Below the pieces are notes generated by a model that ran no database searches, had not been told where the DNA came from, and worked only from the letters and a program-made list of their open reading frames with translations. Of a DNA stretch of 21,743 bases, positions 6,959-15,217 are shown one piece after another (positions within the stretch are counted from its first letter, which is position 1; every line of letters starts with the position of its first letter). The stretch is from IMG/VR virus record IMGVR_UViG_3300009034_000230, positions 1 to 21,743 of that record. One strand, 5' to 3'. Origin of the DNA: a virus. The position numbers and the translations under genes are program-made.

Positions 6959-8305
6959 TTATACGTTTGTTGGTACGTCTGATAATCTATTTCTTATTAC
7001 TATATTAAATTCTGGTGTTGCACCGTCAGTACCGGAAGCGTATGCCTTAAATGGTATTTCCATTGTAAGTGGCCCTTCACCATTAAATGTTGGAGTTGCA
7101 CCAGTCATTTGAGTAACAGGAAAAGTAATTGTTATCGTGTAATAGAATCCAGTTTTAATTACTGCTGTAGTTGTAAATATTAAAGTGATAGCTCTTTCAG
7201 TTGCTGCTACATAATCATCAAAATCAAGATTATCTGCAAATTCCATATTATATGAACCAGTAACTTCACGTTTTCCACCACGTTTTTGCTCTCTAATGAG
7301 TCGGCTACCGATAACCCTTCTATCAGTTTTAAGATTATTATTTAATGTAAACTTAAAATTTATTACTGATTCTGTTCCGTTACGTGTTACCGCACTCTCA
7401 ACAAAATTCACTAAAGGAGCAGTTGATAATGTTTCACCAGTTGCTGCAGCTTTTGATGTATCTTCACCAGATACATTAATTGCTAATCTCAAGAATCCAT
7501 TATAATCAATACTCATTTCCATTGATGTTATTTTCCCACCTTCTAATGTACACGCTTCCACACCTTCATCTAATTCAAAAGTCATTCCCTTGCCTGCATG
7601 AATTGCTTCAGCTAAAGTAAATGTATGGTCAAAGATAGTTATAACTGCATTATCTCCAGTATCAGATGCACCATTTGCACCATCAGCAGTATCATCAAAT
7701 CCTAATAAAGTTCCAGCATGTTCATCAGTATTATCACTTCCACTTACTCCGGTTTTCCATAAAAATTGAACTGCTGCTGCACCACCTGCAACTGCGATAG
7801 TAATTTTTTTTGTTGTCTGCGAAAATGTAACTGTATAAGTTCCTGCGCCTGCTGCCTCAAGTTGGTCTTTTACTTCTTTACATAAAGTTGAAGCAACTGC
7901 ACCACTTTCACCCATTATATAATCACCGGCAGTTAACGTTGCATGTAATTCAGCACCAGCATCTTCTTTAAAATCTATCATATCATTAGTATCTAAAATA
8001 ACAGTAAAAGATGCAACTTCAACACTAGTTGCTGCTGCACCCATTGCATGTTCAATTAACCATTCCATACCTTCATATCTCATTTCCATTTCAAATCTGC
8101 CTTCAACCGTTATTCCACCCTGAGCAAATTCATCATCTTCATTAAAAGCGTGTGGGATTGCTTCACTATTTAATGCCTCGATAGTTTTCGTTATAGAACC
8201 TGATATTAATTCTACAAACTGTGTTATCGGAGTACCGGCAGTACCCCAAGAACCTTCTTCCTCAAATCCTAATATTGCACTCGCATAACCTAATCCTAAT
8301 ACCAT
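6959..8305 (-). CDS. Major tail (tail tube) protein with inserted domain
   Basis: The 448-aa product has a start typical of phage tail-tube proteins: residues 12-50 read LGFEEEGSWGTAGTP...FVELISGSITKTIEALNSEAI, and a later 'QGGITVEGRFEMEMRYEGME' matches the tube strand and helix pattern. I believe this belongs to the Phage_tube_2-like group. Residues about 95-205 form a separate beta-rich module (VILDTNDMIDF, TAGDYIMGES, YTVTFSQTTKKITI, FLWKTG, LLGFDD) that interrupts the tube fold and probably decorates the tail surface. The C-terminal half (VIGSRLIREQKRGG, then FADNLDFDDYVAA) is again tube-like. AAGGAGGA precedes the ATG, suggesting high expression, fitting the most abundant tail protein. 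Confidence 0.85.
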   Translation of the reverse strand: MVLGLGYASAILGFEEEGSWGTAGTPITQFVELISGSITKTIEALNSEAIPHAFNEDDEFAQGGITVEGRFEMEMRYEGMEWLIEHAMGAAATSVEVASFTVILDTNDMIDFKEDAGAELHATLTAGDYIMGESGAVASTLCKEVKDQLEAAGAGTYTVTFSQTTKKITIAVAGGAAAVQFLWKTGVSGSDNTDEHAGTLLGFDDTADGANGASDTGDNAVITIFDHTFTLAEAIHAGKGMTFELDEGVEACTLEGGKITSMEMSIDYNGFLRLAINVSGEDTSKAAATGETLSTAPLVNFVESAVTRNGTESVINFKFTLNNNLKTDRRVIGSRLIREQKRGGKREVTGSYNMEFADNLDFDDYVAATERAITLIFTTTAVIKTGFYYTITITFPVTQMTGATPTFNGEGPLTMEIPFKAYASGTDGATPEFNIVIRNRLSDVPTNV

Positions 8306-8321
8306 TTTTTTATCCTCCTTA

Positions 8322-8819
8322 TTATTTTATTTCTACTCTACACATTAAATCTATTGCTACTATATCTAAGTATCCACCATTTTCAAACATTTCACTTACT
8401 CCAAAATCTTCCTGTCCTAAATCAGACCATAAACAATTACTATTTATATTAATATTATCCCTTAATATACTTGCTATGTTCATTGATAGATGCATTATTT
8501 CATTGTCTGCTTCAAGATTTAATTTAGGATTTTTAACCATTCCATATAAAATAAAATTAATATATGGTTTCTTTCTTCCCGCATCACCAAGCTGTAAAAA
8601 TTCTTCCTGTTTATTTGCTAACTTAATCAGTATAGTTGGAAATAATTCTGCTTCTATTGGTACAACTTCAGGATGTCCGGGTCTAATTTGTCTGTATACA
8701 TTATTAAAATATCCTAACTGTAAATATTCATTTAAGGTAGACTTATTATCTCTCAATAGAGATAATATCGCATCTCTTAAAGTTTTATAATATAATCTCG
8801 AATCTGATAATACTGCCAT
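8322..8819 (-). CDS. Probable tail terminator / tail completion protein
   Basis: The 165-aa product is a mixed alpha/beta protein with an N-terminal helix (LRDAILSLLRDN), a central strand region (PTILIKLANKQEEFLQLG, INFILYGMVKN) and a C-terminal strand (DIVAIDLMCRVEI). The size, this layout and the place between the gp10-like gene and the tail tube match tail terminators or completion proteins that cap the tube for joining to the head. No diagnostic motif is visible, so the name rests mainly on gene order. The start lies 1 nt from the stop of the gp10-like gene. Confidence 0.6.
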   Translation of the reverse strand: MAVLSDSRLYYKTLRDAILSLLRDNKSTLNEYLQLGYFNNVYRQIRPGHPEVVPIEAELFPTILIKLANKQEEFLQLGDAGRKKPYINFILYGMVKNPKLNLEADNEIMHLSMNIASILRDNININSNCLWSDLGQEDFGVSEMFENGGYLDIVAIDLMCRVEIK

Positions 8820-9263
8820 TTAACTTTTTATTAACCTCTTAATTTCATTTGAAAAATGATTTGTTACTGCATTATATTTATTTTCAAAAGCTGGATTTAA
8901 ATACGGTTGAGCTTTCCCTGATACCCATAAGAACCTTGTTCTAGTAGGAAAACCATGTCTACCAGCCCATTTACCTACAAACGCAAGATGTCTTTTAGTT
9001 CCTTTTTCAACAAATCCTGCATATTTAACTTTACTACCAACAATACCAATATATCTTTGCTCTCTCTGTCTGACTTCATGAGTGATTGAACCTCTTAATC
9101 TTCCAGTATCAGTTGGTACTAATTTTTTTGCTTCACCTTCAACAATTATAAGAACTTTTGATATTATTTTTTTTACTGTTCCCGGAGTCTTCTTTGCTAA
9201 TGTTGTAATATATTTTTGTATTTCTTTTTCACCCTGTACTCTTATTTTTAAATCTACCGGCAT
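8820..9263 (-). CDS. HK97 gp10-like neck/tail protein
   Basis: The 147-aa product shows the three markers of the HK97 gp10 family in order: TDTGRLRGSI (residues 51-60), YAGFVEKGT (81-89) and AQPYLNPAF (118-126). A helical N-terminal part (KEIQKYITTLAKKTPGTVKK) precedes them. These proteins act at the head-tail junction or tail completion. It follows the connector gene by a single base (TAG then T then ATG), and the tail terminator candidate follows. Length is normal for the family, and no key segment is missing. Confidence 0.9.
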   Translation of the reverse strand: MPVDLKIRVQGEKEIQKYITTLAKKTPGTVKKIISKVLIIVEGEAKKLVPTDTGRLRGSITHEVRQREQRYIGIVGSKVKYAGFVEKGTKRHLAFVGKWAGRHGFPTRTRFLWVSGKAQPYLNPAFENKYNAVTNHFSNEIKRLIKS

Positions 9264-9264
9264 A

Positions 9265-10176
9265 CTATAAATCCATTTTCTTATACGGAATTAAAAATGC
9301 AATTAAATCCAAAGGCAAATATATTCCCATGACTTTATAATCTGACCTTTGATAAGAAGTAGTTCTTATTCCGTCGCCCTCAGAATTCAATCCTGTTTTC
9401 TTTCTTAAAGAAAATATATATTTACATAATTCTTTTATTCCCTGTTTTAAATCTTCAGGCATAGTTGCAGTAGTATAACCATAGTAATATGAAACTTTCC
9501 ATGCTTTTAAATTCTGACTTGCATCCCAGCCACCACGTCTATATATCATTCCCTTATCAGCAATTATTTCATAATCATCATGGTCAGTTAAAGTTTCTAA
9601 ATCTGCTTCGGTTACGTAATCATATAATATAACTGAATACGCTTGAGCAGTATCAACTGGATATTGAGATAATCTTAAATATCTAGCACTATGTCCATCT
9701 ATATATTCAGTTAAAGAAGTTTGTATAAAATTCCTTCTACAAAATGATACAGCAAATCTTGACATAGCATTAATTATATTATCCAGTGATACACCATTAA
9801 ATCCATACAAAGCAATTTCACCAGTTCTATTTAATGCACTAACAGCAGAAAAATTATATAAATCTGTTGAAGCAAAAGCTGAAGGACATAATCTATTTAT
9901 TACCCAGCTATCCCCTAATGCTTCTATGACGGTAATTAATTCACCTATCGTATCGTTTGCAGCTAAAGATAAATCAATCGTATCAGTTCCAGCCCTTGCA
10001 CCACCGGTTATCACTAACGTTAATGTATCCCCAGATTTTGCTACGGTTACGGCAGTTGCTCCCGATGCAGTACAATACATTTTCATACAGGCAACTTTTA
10101 TTTCTTCCCTATTCAAATCTAAGGATTCAAGTAATTCATCCTGAGTTATTAATGCATAAGCAGAATCTAGGGTCAT
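9265..10176 (-). CDS. Head-tail connector (gp6/gp15-type adaptor) with inserted domain
   Basis: The 303-aa product is about twice the usual adaptor length. The two ends fit the adaptor family: an N-terminal ALITQDELLESLDL helix, then from about residue 130 NIINAMSRFAVSFCRRNF (the 'cgR.F' motif), EYIDGHSARYLRLSQYPV, IYRRGGWDASQNLKAWKVSY followed by YYGYTTATMPEDLKQGIKEL. Residues about 34-118 are a foreign beta-rich module (VTVAKSGDTLTLVITGGARA, TIDLSLAANDTIGELITVIE) between the first and second helices. The start overlaps the nuclease stop (ATGA). It should join the portal to the neck and tail. Confidence 0.8.
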   Translation of the reverse strand: MTLDSAYALITQDELLESLDLNREEIKVACMKMYCTASGATAVTVAKSGDTLTLVITGGARAGTDTIDLSLAANDTIGELITVIEALGDSWVINRLCPSAFASTDLYNFSAVSALNRTGEIALYGFNGVSLDNIINAMSRFAVSFCRRNFIQTSLTEYIDGHSARYLRLSQYPVDTAQAYSVILYDYVTEADLETLTDHDDYEIIADKGMIYRRGGWDASQNLKAWKVSYYYGYTTATMPEDLKQGIKELCKYIFSLRKKTGLNSEGDGIRTTSYQRSDYKVMGIYLPLDLIAFLIPYKKMDL

Positions 10177-10538
10177 CCTTTTTTACCACCATAATATTGT
10201 TTAGAATATCCATTATCTATTATCCACATATTATAATTTACTTTTTTTTCTTCCTTATCTATAAAAAATATTTCTGCTAACCATCTGCCATATTTATCAG
10301 GAGCATAAGTTTCAACTTCTACCTTTTTATTTTTAAATAATTCTATTGCAAGTTTTTTTACTTTTTTTCCTTCTTTGGTAGATAATTCAGGAGTATCAAT
10401 TCCGTACAACCTGAAATTTTCTTCCCAGTGTATATGGTTTCCCATATCAATATTCAACCTGAACGTATCACCATCAACTATTTTTATTAATTTTACATTA
10501 TGATAATAATATTGTTTTGTTAATTTTGTTTTTTTCAT
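10173..10538 (-). CDS. Staphylococcal nuclease-like (SNase) enzyme
   Basis: The 121-aa product matches the thermonuclease fold: KIVDGDTFRL (residues 19-28), FRLYGIDTPEL (42-52), then DKYGRWLAEIFF (81-92), and a C-terminal WIIDNGYSKQYY. R43, E51 and R85 correspond to the catalytic Arg35, Glu43 and Arg87 of the staphylococcal enzyme, and the Asp residues for calcium are present, so it looks active. Unlike most neighbours it has no signal peptide and would stay in the cytoplasm or virion. Start and upstream stop overlap (TAATG); its stop overlaps the connector start (ATGA). Its job in a virion operon is not obvious; host DNA breakdown is one possibility. Confidence 0.85.
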   Translation of the reverse strand: MKKTKLTKQYYYHNVKLIKIVDGDTFRLNIDMGNHIHWEENFRLYGIDTPELSTKEGKKVKKLAIELFKNKKVEVETYAPDKYGRWLAEIFFIDKEEKKVNYNMWIIDNGYSKQYYGGKKG

Positions 10539-10861
10539 TAATTATTATTTACAGATTTTTCAAGATGATTAATTCTTTCATCATAACGTGCCAATATCTT
10601 ATCCTGTTCATTCGTCAACTTAACATATTCATCAATTCTATGCCAACTTGCTTTCATTTCTTTTGTAATAGATTTTTCAAAATTATCAAATTTTACATTG
10701 ACATCTTCCTTAAAATCAGCTATGTCTTTTTTTATTATTTCTACTGTATGTCCAAGATGATTTTCTTTTAATAGTCTAGTACGTCTTTTGCTAGACCACC
10801 ATATATATATACCAAAAAATATATTTAATACTATTGCCAATCTGAATAAATTATCTGACAT
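10538..10861 (-). CDS. Membrane-anchored coiled-coil protein
   Basis: The 107-aa product has one N-terminal membrane segment (residues about 6-22, FRLAIVLNIFFGIYIWW) followed at once by a basic patch (SSKRRTRLLK) and a long charged helix with heptad character (EIIKKDIADFKEDVNVKFDN through INHLEKSVNN). The basic residues after the membrane segment suggest the coiled coil lies in the cytoplasm. Size and layout recall small phage membrane proteins such as holin-like or haemolysin-type factors, but no family motif is clear. A ribosome site (GGAG, 6 nt spacing) supports the start. Confidence 0.55.
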   Translation of the reverse strand: MSDNLFRLAIVLNIFFGIYIWWSSKRRTRLLKENHLGHTVEIIKKDIADFKEDVNVKFDNFEKSITKEMKASWHRIDEYVKLTNEQDKILARYDERINHLEKSVNNN

Positions 10862-10870
10862 TTATTTCTC

Positions 10871-11284
10871 CTATGGTGTACTTGGAATTACGCTGAAATC
10901 TTCAAGGAAATCATCCGGTAAATCATTAAATTTAAAACTATCCCAAACTTGAATATCACCAAATCTTGTTTGTTTAGCTATAACATTTCCAGAAGATATT
11001 TTTGTTATAAAATTATAATTCATATCTAATACTTTGAAAAAAGTTCTTTCATTGTCATCCGTTGGGGTAATTTTTAATAAAACATAATTAGTATTTTTTT
11101 GTATTAATCTTGTCAATCTGAATGGTTGTCCACCTGCATTATTAATATTAAGTCTACCTTTAGCAGATAAATCATTAATTGAGTATGCACAGGCAAAATT
11201 TCTCATATCAATTAAATAGATATATCGTTCCTGAGAATGACATAGTGTTATTACCAAGAATAAAATACAAAATAATTTCTTCAT
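10871..11284 (-). CDS. Exported protein of unknown function
   Basis: I chose the ATG at 11282-11284 because it overlaps the methyltransferase TGA (ATGA), giving a product (137 aa) that starts MKKLFCILFLVITLCHS then QE, a clean Sec signal peptide. The mature part is about 120 residues, with strands such as RYIYLIDMRNFACAYSI and NYVLLKITPTDDNERTFFKV and an acidic C-terminal segment (DLPDDFLEDF). There is no lipobox and no membrane segment after the signal. I do not recognise the family. It is one of several exported proteins packed between capsid and neck genes. Confidence 0.6.
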   Translation of the reverse strand: MKKLFCILFLVITLCHSQERYIYLIDMRNFACAYSINDLSAKGRLNINNAGGQPFRLTRLIQKNTNYVLLKITPTDDNERTFFKVLDMNYNFITKISSGNVIAKQTRFGDIQVWDSFKFNDLPDDFLEDFSVIPSTP

Positions 11285-11784
11285 ACTGGTATCCATTCTG
11301 TCAAAATAGTTGCATTAAAGATATTTTTTTCTTTTATCTTTTTATAGTATTTACTCAATATTCTAAAAATAGATTTAAAATCAGTCACGTGAAATTTATA
11401 CGAATCACTGTGTCCTGTTAATATCATTCCTAATTTACTCAACCAACTTTCTGTTGGTAATCCTACAATCAAAATATGATTCGGATTTATTCGTATAAAA
11501 TCTTTTACTATTATTTCTATTTCATAATCTGGAATATGTTCTAACACATGATTGCAAACAATTACATCAGGTAACGTATTCTTATAATCGTGTTCTTCCG
11601 TATATTCAGGATTAATGTCATAGTTTAATACATAATTTTCTTTTAATCTTTTTTTTAATTCTTTTTTTCCGCATCCAAAATCAAGTACCCATTTCCCTTT
11701 AGGTATCCATTTCACTATTGTATTTAAAATTTTATTACAATATATCCCTATTATACCTGTATATATAGGTTGATAATCTTTCAT
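11281..11784 (-). CDS. Class I SAM-dependent methyltransferase
   Basis: The 167-aa product is a short Rossmann-type methyltransferase. Motif I is VLDFGCGKKEL (residues 33-43), the acidic residue after strand 2 is D56 (LNYDINPEY), and the post-motif region DVIVCNHVLEHI (73-84) has the HVLEH signature typical of Methyltransf_11 enzymes. A strand HILIVGLP follows, then a substrate-side region with TGHSDSYKFHV. The substrate cannot be read; small molecule, glycan or lipid methylation is more usual for this type than DNA, and no NPPY/DPPY motif is seen. It is flanked by genes for exported proteins and has no signal peptide itself. Confidence 0.75.
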   Translation of the reverse strand: MKDYQPIYTGIIGIYCNKILNTIVKWIPKGKWVLDFGCGKKELKKRLKENYVLNYDINPEYTEEHDYKNTLPDVIVCNHVLEHIPDYEIEIIVKDFIRINPNHILIVGLPTESWLSKLGMILTGHSDSYKFHVTDFKSIFRILSKYYKKIKEKNIFNATILTEWIPV

Positions 11785-11785
11785 A

Positions 11786-12505
11786 TTAATTTATAAATTT
11801 TCCTTTCTGTTCATCATATTTAGTTTTGATTTCACCTGCAGAAAGTGCTCTTGTATAAAATGCTGCTTCATCTCCTGTTCCATCTATATAATTCGCTCCA
11901 TTAGAATGATTAAAAATTGTCACCGCAGCTGTTCCATCTCTTAAAACAACATTATTTGTAACTGGTTGACTTGCAATCCATACACCATTAAGATATTGAT
12001 TAACTGCTACACCTTTTTTATAAGTTGTTGTCCAATGATACCATTTGTTTAAATCCAAATCTACAGGTATTCTACAAATTGTTTCTCCAGATATATTTTC
12101 CCAACTACTATATATATATGCAGGCGGAGCATCAGTAATATAAGCTTGGTCTGCAAGTCCTCCATCACTTTCTGCGAAATAATGATGTGTTCTACTACCA
12201 GTAAGTTTTACCCAAAACATGAAAGTCCCTTCATTTGCACCATTAAATCCACCACCAACAGTTGCTGTTTGACAATATTCCCCTGTATCAGTTCCACTTA
12301 ATCCATAATTGTATTTACCAGAAACCCAAGCCATATCTGTTATAGTCAAATCATTACTATTGTTACTTGAATCATGAACAGCCGCTCCTGTTTTTTCATC
12401 AAAATGCCATAATCCTGCAAATCCTGAATCTTTATGAGAAATTTGTTTACCTAAAAGAAATTGACTTAAAATTAATATCAACAATAAATATAATGTATTT
12501 TTCAT
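11786..12505 (-). CDS. Exported LamG/concanavalin-like domain protein
   Basis: I chose the ATG at 12503-12505, 8 nt after AGGAG; an upstream GTG overlaps that ribosome site. The 239-aa product begins MKNTLYLLLILILSQFLLG then KQ, a signal peptide. The rest is one jelly-roll domain of the LamG type: GLWHFDE (31-37), a 'GTFMFWVKL' strand, KWYHWTTTYKKG (154-165), NQYLNGVW, and the closing GDEAAFYTRALSAGEI (211-226). LamG domains commonly bind glycans or serve as adhesion domains. Two mature cysteines (C78, C144) could form a disulfide, fitting export. It starts 1 nt after the preceding stop. Confidence 0.8.
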   Translation of the reverse strand: MKNTLYLLLILILSQFLLGKQISHKDSGFAGLWHFDEKTGAAVHDSSNNSNDLTITDMAWVSGKYNYGLSGTDTGEYCQTATVGGGFNGANEGTFMFWVKLTGSRTHHYFAESDGGLADQAYITDAPPAYIYSSWENISGETICRIPVDLDLNKWYHWTTTYKKGVAVNQYLNGVWIASQPVTNNVVLRDGTAAVTIFNHSNGANYIDGTGDEAAFYTRALSAGEIKTKYDEQKGKFIN

Positions 12506-12506
12506 G

Positions 12507-13193
12507 TTATTCACTCCTCCAATATCTTACTAATACTCCTGCACCAACTTGTAAATCTCCACCAATCGCCGAAACAAAATCTACAAATAATCCTATCTTA
12601 TCACAATCACTATTACTTACACTTGTTTGTAATGTTGTCCAACTTGAGCAAGCACTATTAGTCGATAATTCTATTGTACTAATTGATGTCCAAGTAGGTA
12701 CATGACAACCGGTTGATTCTTTTATTTCAAAAATAACAGAAGCTGCAGTTGAACAAAAAGTTGTAAATGCTTGAATACCTGTTATTTCTATTGCATCAGT
12801 CGGTATTGGAAAAACATCTATTGGATTAGTTTTTGATTCATAAATATCAGCTTGGAATCCACCTAATACAAAATAATAAGTTGTATACCCAGCAGCAATC
12901 GGTACACCGTCAGTCGTAAATGATTGAGCATCAATATTATCTACTCCTTTTATATCATGTCCTCTATACCAAGAACTACCGTAAAAAGTTGTAGCCACCA
13001 TTAATTGAATATGTCCGTGATTATTAGCAGTAATTGAATCTACATATATTATAAGCACATTTGTCACGTTATGTTCATTTATATCTACACTTTTTGTTGC
13101 CTTATGATTCCCTAAATTATCTCCAACCGGTTTAGATGCAAAACATATTCCAGTTAAAAATAAACATATTAATAATACAAATATTTTTTTCAT
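12507..13193 (-). CDS. Exported fibre-like protein with DNLGNH motif
   Basis: The 228-aa product starts MKKIFVLLICLFLTGICFA then SK, a Sec signal peptide. Right after the cut comes GDNLGNHKATK (24-34), a motif frequent near the base of phage tail fibres and of bacterial surface proteins. The rest is beta-rich, with a C-terminal domain from about residue 136 (ITGIQAFTTFC through GDLQVGAGVLVRYWRSE). Four cysteines in that domain (147, 163, 182, 197) could form two disulfides, consistent with an oxidising location. AGGAG precedes the ATG. Likely role: surface-exposed adhesin or fibre; whether virion-borne is unknown. Confidence 0.65.
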   Translation of the reverse strand: MKKIFVLLICLFLTGICFASKPVGDNLGNHKATKSVDINEHNVTNVLIIYVDSITANNHGHIQLMVATTFYGSSWYRGHDIKGVDNIDAQSFTTDGVPIAAGYTTYYFVLGGFQADIYESKTNPIDVFPIPTDAIEITGIQAFTTFCSTAASVIFEIKESTGCHVPTWTSISTIELSTNSACSSWTTLQTSVSNSDCDKIGLFVDFVSAIGGDLQVGAGVLVRYWRSE

Positions 13194-13202
13194 TATTTTC
13201 TC

Positions 13203-14783
13203 CTATTCATAGATTTCATTAATAATTAAAACTTGATTTCCTGTCTCAGATTGAAAATATATTGGTAGATGCCATGTATCTATAATTATTTTAGTATTAA
13301 TTGGAGTACCACAAGATATAACATCTTCATTATAAAATCTCATTCTAACTTCATCGGTATTATCTTCATGCGGGTCTATCCATATTTCTATCACACTTGT
13401 TTGAGGGGTATAAGTTACTGAAGCTCCTGTACCGACTGCTAAAGTTGTACCAGTTGATTTAACTCCATCATATACTTTATTATATACTGTAGTTCCACCT
13501 ATTAATACATCTCTTATATTTATTAAATATCCATGTGTTTTTGTATCACTACTTGCGACTATATTGGCAATATCCTGTACAGTAGTAATCACCCCAGATG
13601 ATATTACTACAGCTTTTAGTCTATCCCTTATATTTATTAAATAAGTATGCGATGTTGTATCGCTTGTGGCAACAATCCCAGCAATATCTTCAATACTTGT
13701 AATTACTCCCGAAGAAATAACTATCGCCTTTAATCTATCACGTATATTAATCAAATACGTATGAGAAATCGTATCACTCGTTGCCACTATACCGGCAATA
13801 TCTTCAACTGTAGTAATAACACCCGAACTGATAACAACAGCTTTCAATCTATCCCGGATACTAATTAAATATGCATGTGATTTAGTATCACTAGAAGCTA
13901 CAATATTCATTATATCTTCAACTCTAGTAATTACTCCAGATGTTATGACAATATCTTTCTCTCGATTAAAAATATCTCTTAGTGAATTATTAAGTGTATG
14001 CGTTCCTGTTGATGTTAATGTATATAATTTATCTAACCAACTATGAGTTGTATAATCAGCAACAATAAATAAATTATCCGTACTAATTTCTAATCTGTAA
14101 AGTGCATCACTTCTTAATCTATCCCATTCACCCAAATCTTTATTATATCCGTACAGATGATTTAAAGTCAATAATGCATTTCGGTCATTAGCAATTCCGT
14201 CAGCACTGGTATCTTCAACAACTGCAATAGCATTTTGGTAATGTATCATTACAACTGCATTAGTATCTGTTCTTACTTCAAGATGATTCATTTCATTACT
14301 TCTTAATCTTGCCCATACACCAGTAGTTTCGTTATAGCCAAGTAATGCACCACGAACCAATAATCCATAATCAGTTGCAACTTCAGCATCTGAATTACCC
14401 TGTATTACCCTAGCCCTATTCCCATTATTATAAATATTCACATCTGAATCAGTTGATGTATGAACTATGAGAAAATTAGTCACATCACTTTGTAACCTGT
14501 TCCAGTTTGTTCCGTCGAAACCAAACAGGAAACTTGCTGCTGCTAAGGAAAATGTTGATACTGATACACCATCCTGATTTATTTGCATTACTGCAACAAC
14601 ATCAGCATCTTCAAATATAGCAATTCGCAGATTATCATAAGTTCCATCCTGAGTTAATACTCTTTTCATTACCTGATTTATATTATCATAAATAAATAAA
14701 TTAGAAGTAGAACTTCCTGACTCGGCCAGTATTAATCCAGTAAATAAAAATATCCCTAATAAAAATATAAGTATTTTTTTCAT
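13203..14783 (-). CDS. Exported repeat-rich fibre-like protein
   Basis: The 526-aa product begins MKKILIFLLGIFLFTGLILA then ES, a signal peptide. Residues about 85-235 hold three copies of a roughly 65-aa unit with the pattern 'lfGfdgtnWnRLqSD....L.v.t' (at 85-106, 147-171 and 210-234), a motif otherwise familiar from phage tail-fibre-like virion proteins. Residues about 279-427 hold four tandem 38-aa repeats (SGVIT at 282, 320, 358, 396; each with EDI or QDI, SDT, a YLI.IRD). A separate beta domain closes the protein (TGASVTYTP, IEIWIDPHEDN, WHLPIYF). GGAGAGAGG lies upstream of the ATG. A long surface stalk with a tip is the simplest reading. Confidence 0.7.
   Translation of the reverse strand: MKKILIFLLGIFLFTGLILAESGSSTSNLFIYDNINQVMKRVLTQDGTYDNLRIAIFEDADVVAVMQINQDGVSVSTFSLAAASFLFGFDGTNWNRLQSDVTNFLIVHTSTDSDVNIYNNGNRARVIQGNSDAEVATDYGLLVRGALLGYNETTGVWARLRSNEMNHLEVRTDTNAVVMIHYQNAIAVVEDTSADGIANDRNALLTLNHLYGYNKDLGEWDRLRSDALYRLEISTDNLFIVADYTTHSWLDKLYTLTSTGTHTLNNSLRDIFNREKDIVITSGVITRVEDIMNIVASSDTKSHAYLISIRDRLKAVVISSGVITTVEDIAGIVATSDTISHTYLINIRDRLKAIVISSGVITSIEDIAGIVATSDTTSHTYLINIRDRLKAVVISSGVITTVQDIANIVASSDTKTHGYLINIRDVLIGGTTVYNKVYDGVKSTGTTLAVGTGASVTYTPQTSVIEIWIDPHEDNTDEVRMRFYNEDVISCGTPINTKIIIDTWHLPIYFQSETGNQVLIINEIYE
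13503..13949 (-). repeat. Four in-gene tandem repeats, 114 bp (38 codons) each
   Basis: Four copies with exact 38-codon spacing encode nearly the same peptide (ISSGVITTVEDIAGIVATSD, then a T.SH.YLINIRDRLKA stretch). At DNA level the copies differ at many third positions: codons for the same LINIRDRL segment differ in copies 2, 3 and 4. The third to fourth copies are cut off by a different ending (IRDVLIGG). Confidence 0.9.
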
Positions 14784-14811
14784 AGTTTACCTCTCTCCTT
14801 TTTAAATAAAA

Positions 14812-15192
14812 TTAATATCTTTCGTGAATTTCTAATCTTGCATTTAATGCAGTTTGGTCTGCTGGCGCTTGACTAGATGTTATAATATACCACCAGCTTG
14901 ATTGATATACATTATATTTATCTTCCCACCAATCGCCATTCGGTTTTAAAGATTTACCATCATCAGAATATTTGAAATTCCAAGTTGACCTTTTAACAGT
15001 CCAGCTAAGGGATAAATTTGTAACGTGGTAGTATACCCTTCCCGGTTCATAACCTCCACCCACTACCGCAGAATGAGTATTAACATTAATATCGTATATA
15101 TCATTTTTTCTATCCCTGACTATTCCCTGTGGAGTTAATACAATTAACAACATAAAAACTAACAACAATAAAAATATCTGGTATAGTTTCAT
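14812..15192 (-). CDS. Exported or membrane-anchored protein of unknown function
   Basis: I chose the ATG at 15190-15192, which has AGAGAGAGGT about 8 nt upstream; the longer frame to 15255 would run back through a palindrome without a ribosome site. The 126-aa product starts MKLYQIFLLLLVFMLLIVLT, followed by PQGIVRDRKND. The hydrophobic run is long and lacks a clear cut site, so it may be an uncleaved anchor with the rest outside. The remainder is rich in W and Y (SLSWTVKRSTWNFKY, NGDWWEDKYNVYQSSWWYI) and ends in a helix (TALNARLEIHERY). Family unknown. Confidence 0.6.
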   Translation of the reverse strand: MKLYQIFLLLLVFMLLIVLTPQGIVRDRKNDIYDINVNTHSAVVGGGYEPGRVYYHVTNLSLSWTVKRSTWNFKYSDDGKSLKPNGDWWEDKYNVYQSSWWYIITSSQAPADQTALNARLEIHERY

Positions 15193-15217
15193 TTTTTTAT
15201 ACCTCTCTCTTTTTATA

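Noticed and set aside
8221-8790. 189-codon open frame on the plus strand
   Set aside because: Fully antisense to the tail tube start and tail terminator genes, low-complexity (L, S, I, Y rich), no ribosome site; a shadow of AT-rich coding DNA. The same applies to plus-strand frames at 15514-16014, 17789-18259 and 19709-20089.
10774-10796. Inverted repeat GTCTAG...CTAGAC
   Set aside because: Only 6 bp with an 11-base gap and inside a coding region; expected by chance in this composition.
13503-13949. Evenly spaced repeats as a CRISPR array
   Set aside because: The 114-bp periodicity is in-frame coding repeats with no short identical repeats and no variable spacers.
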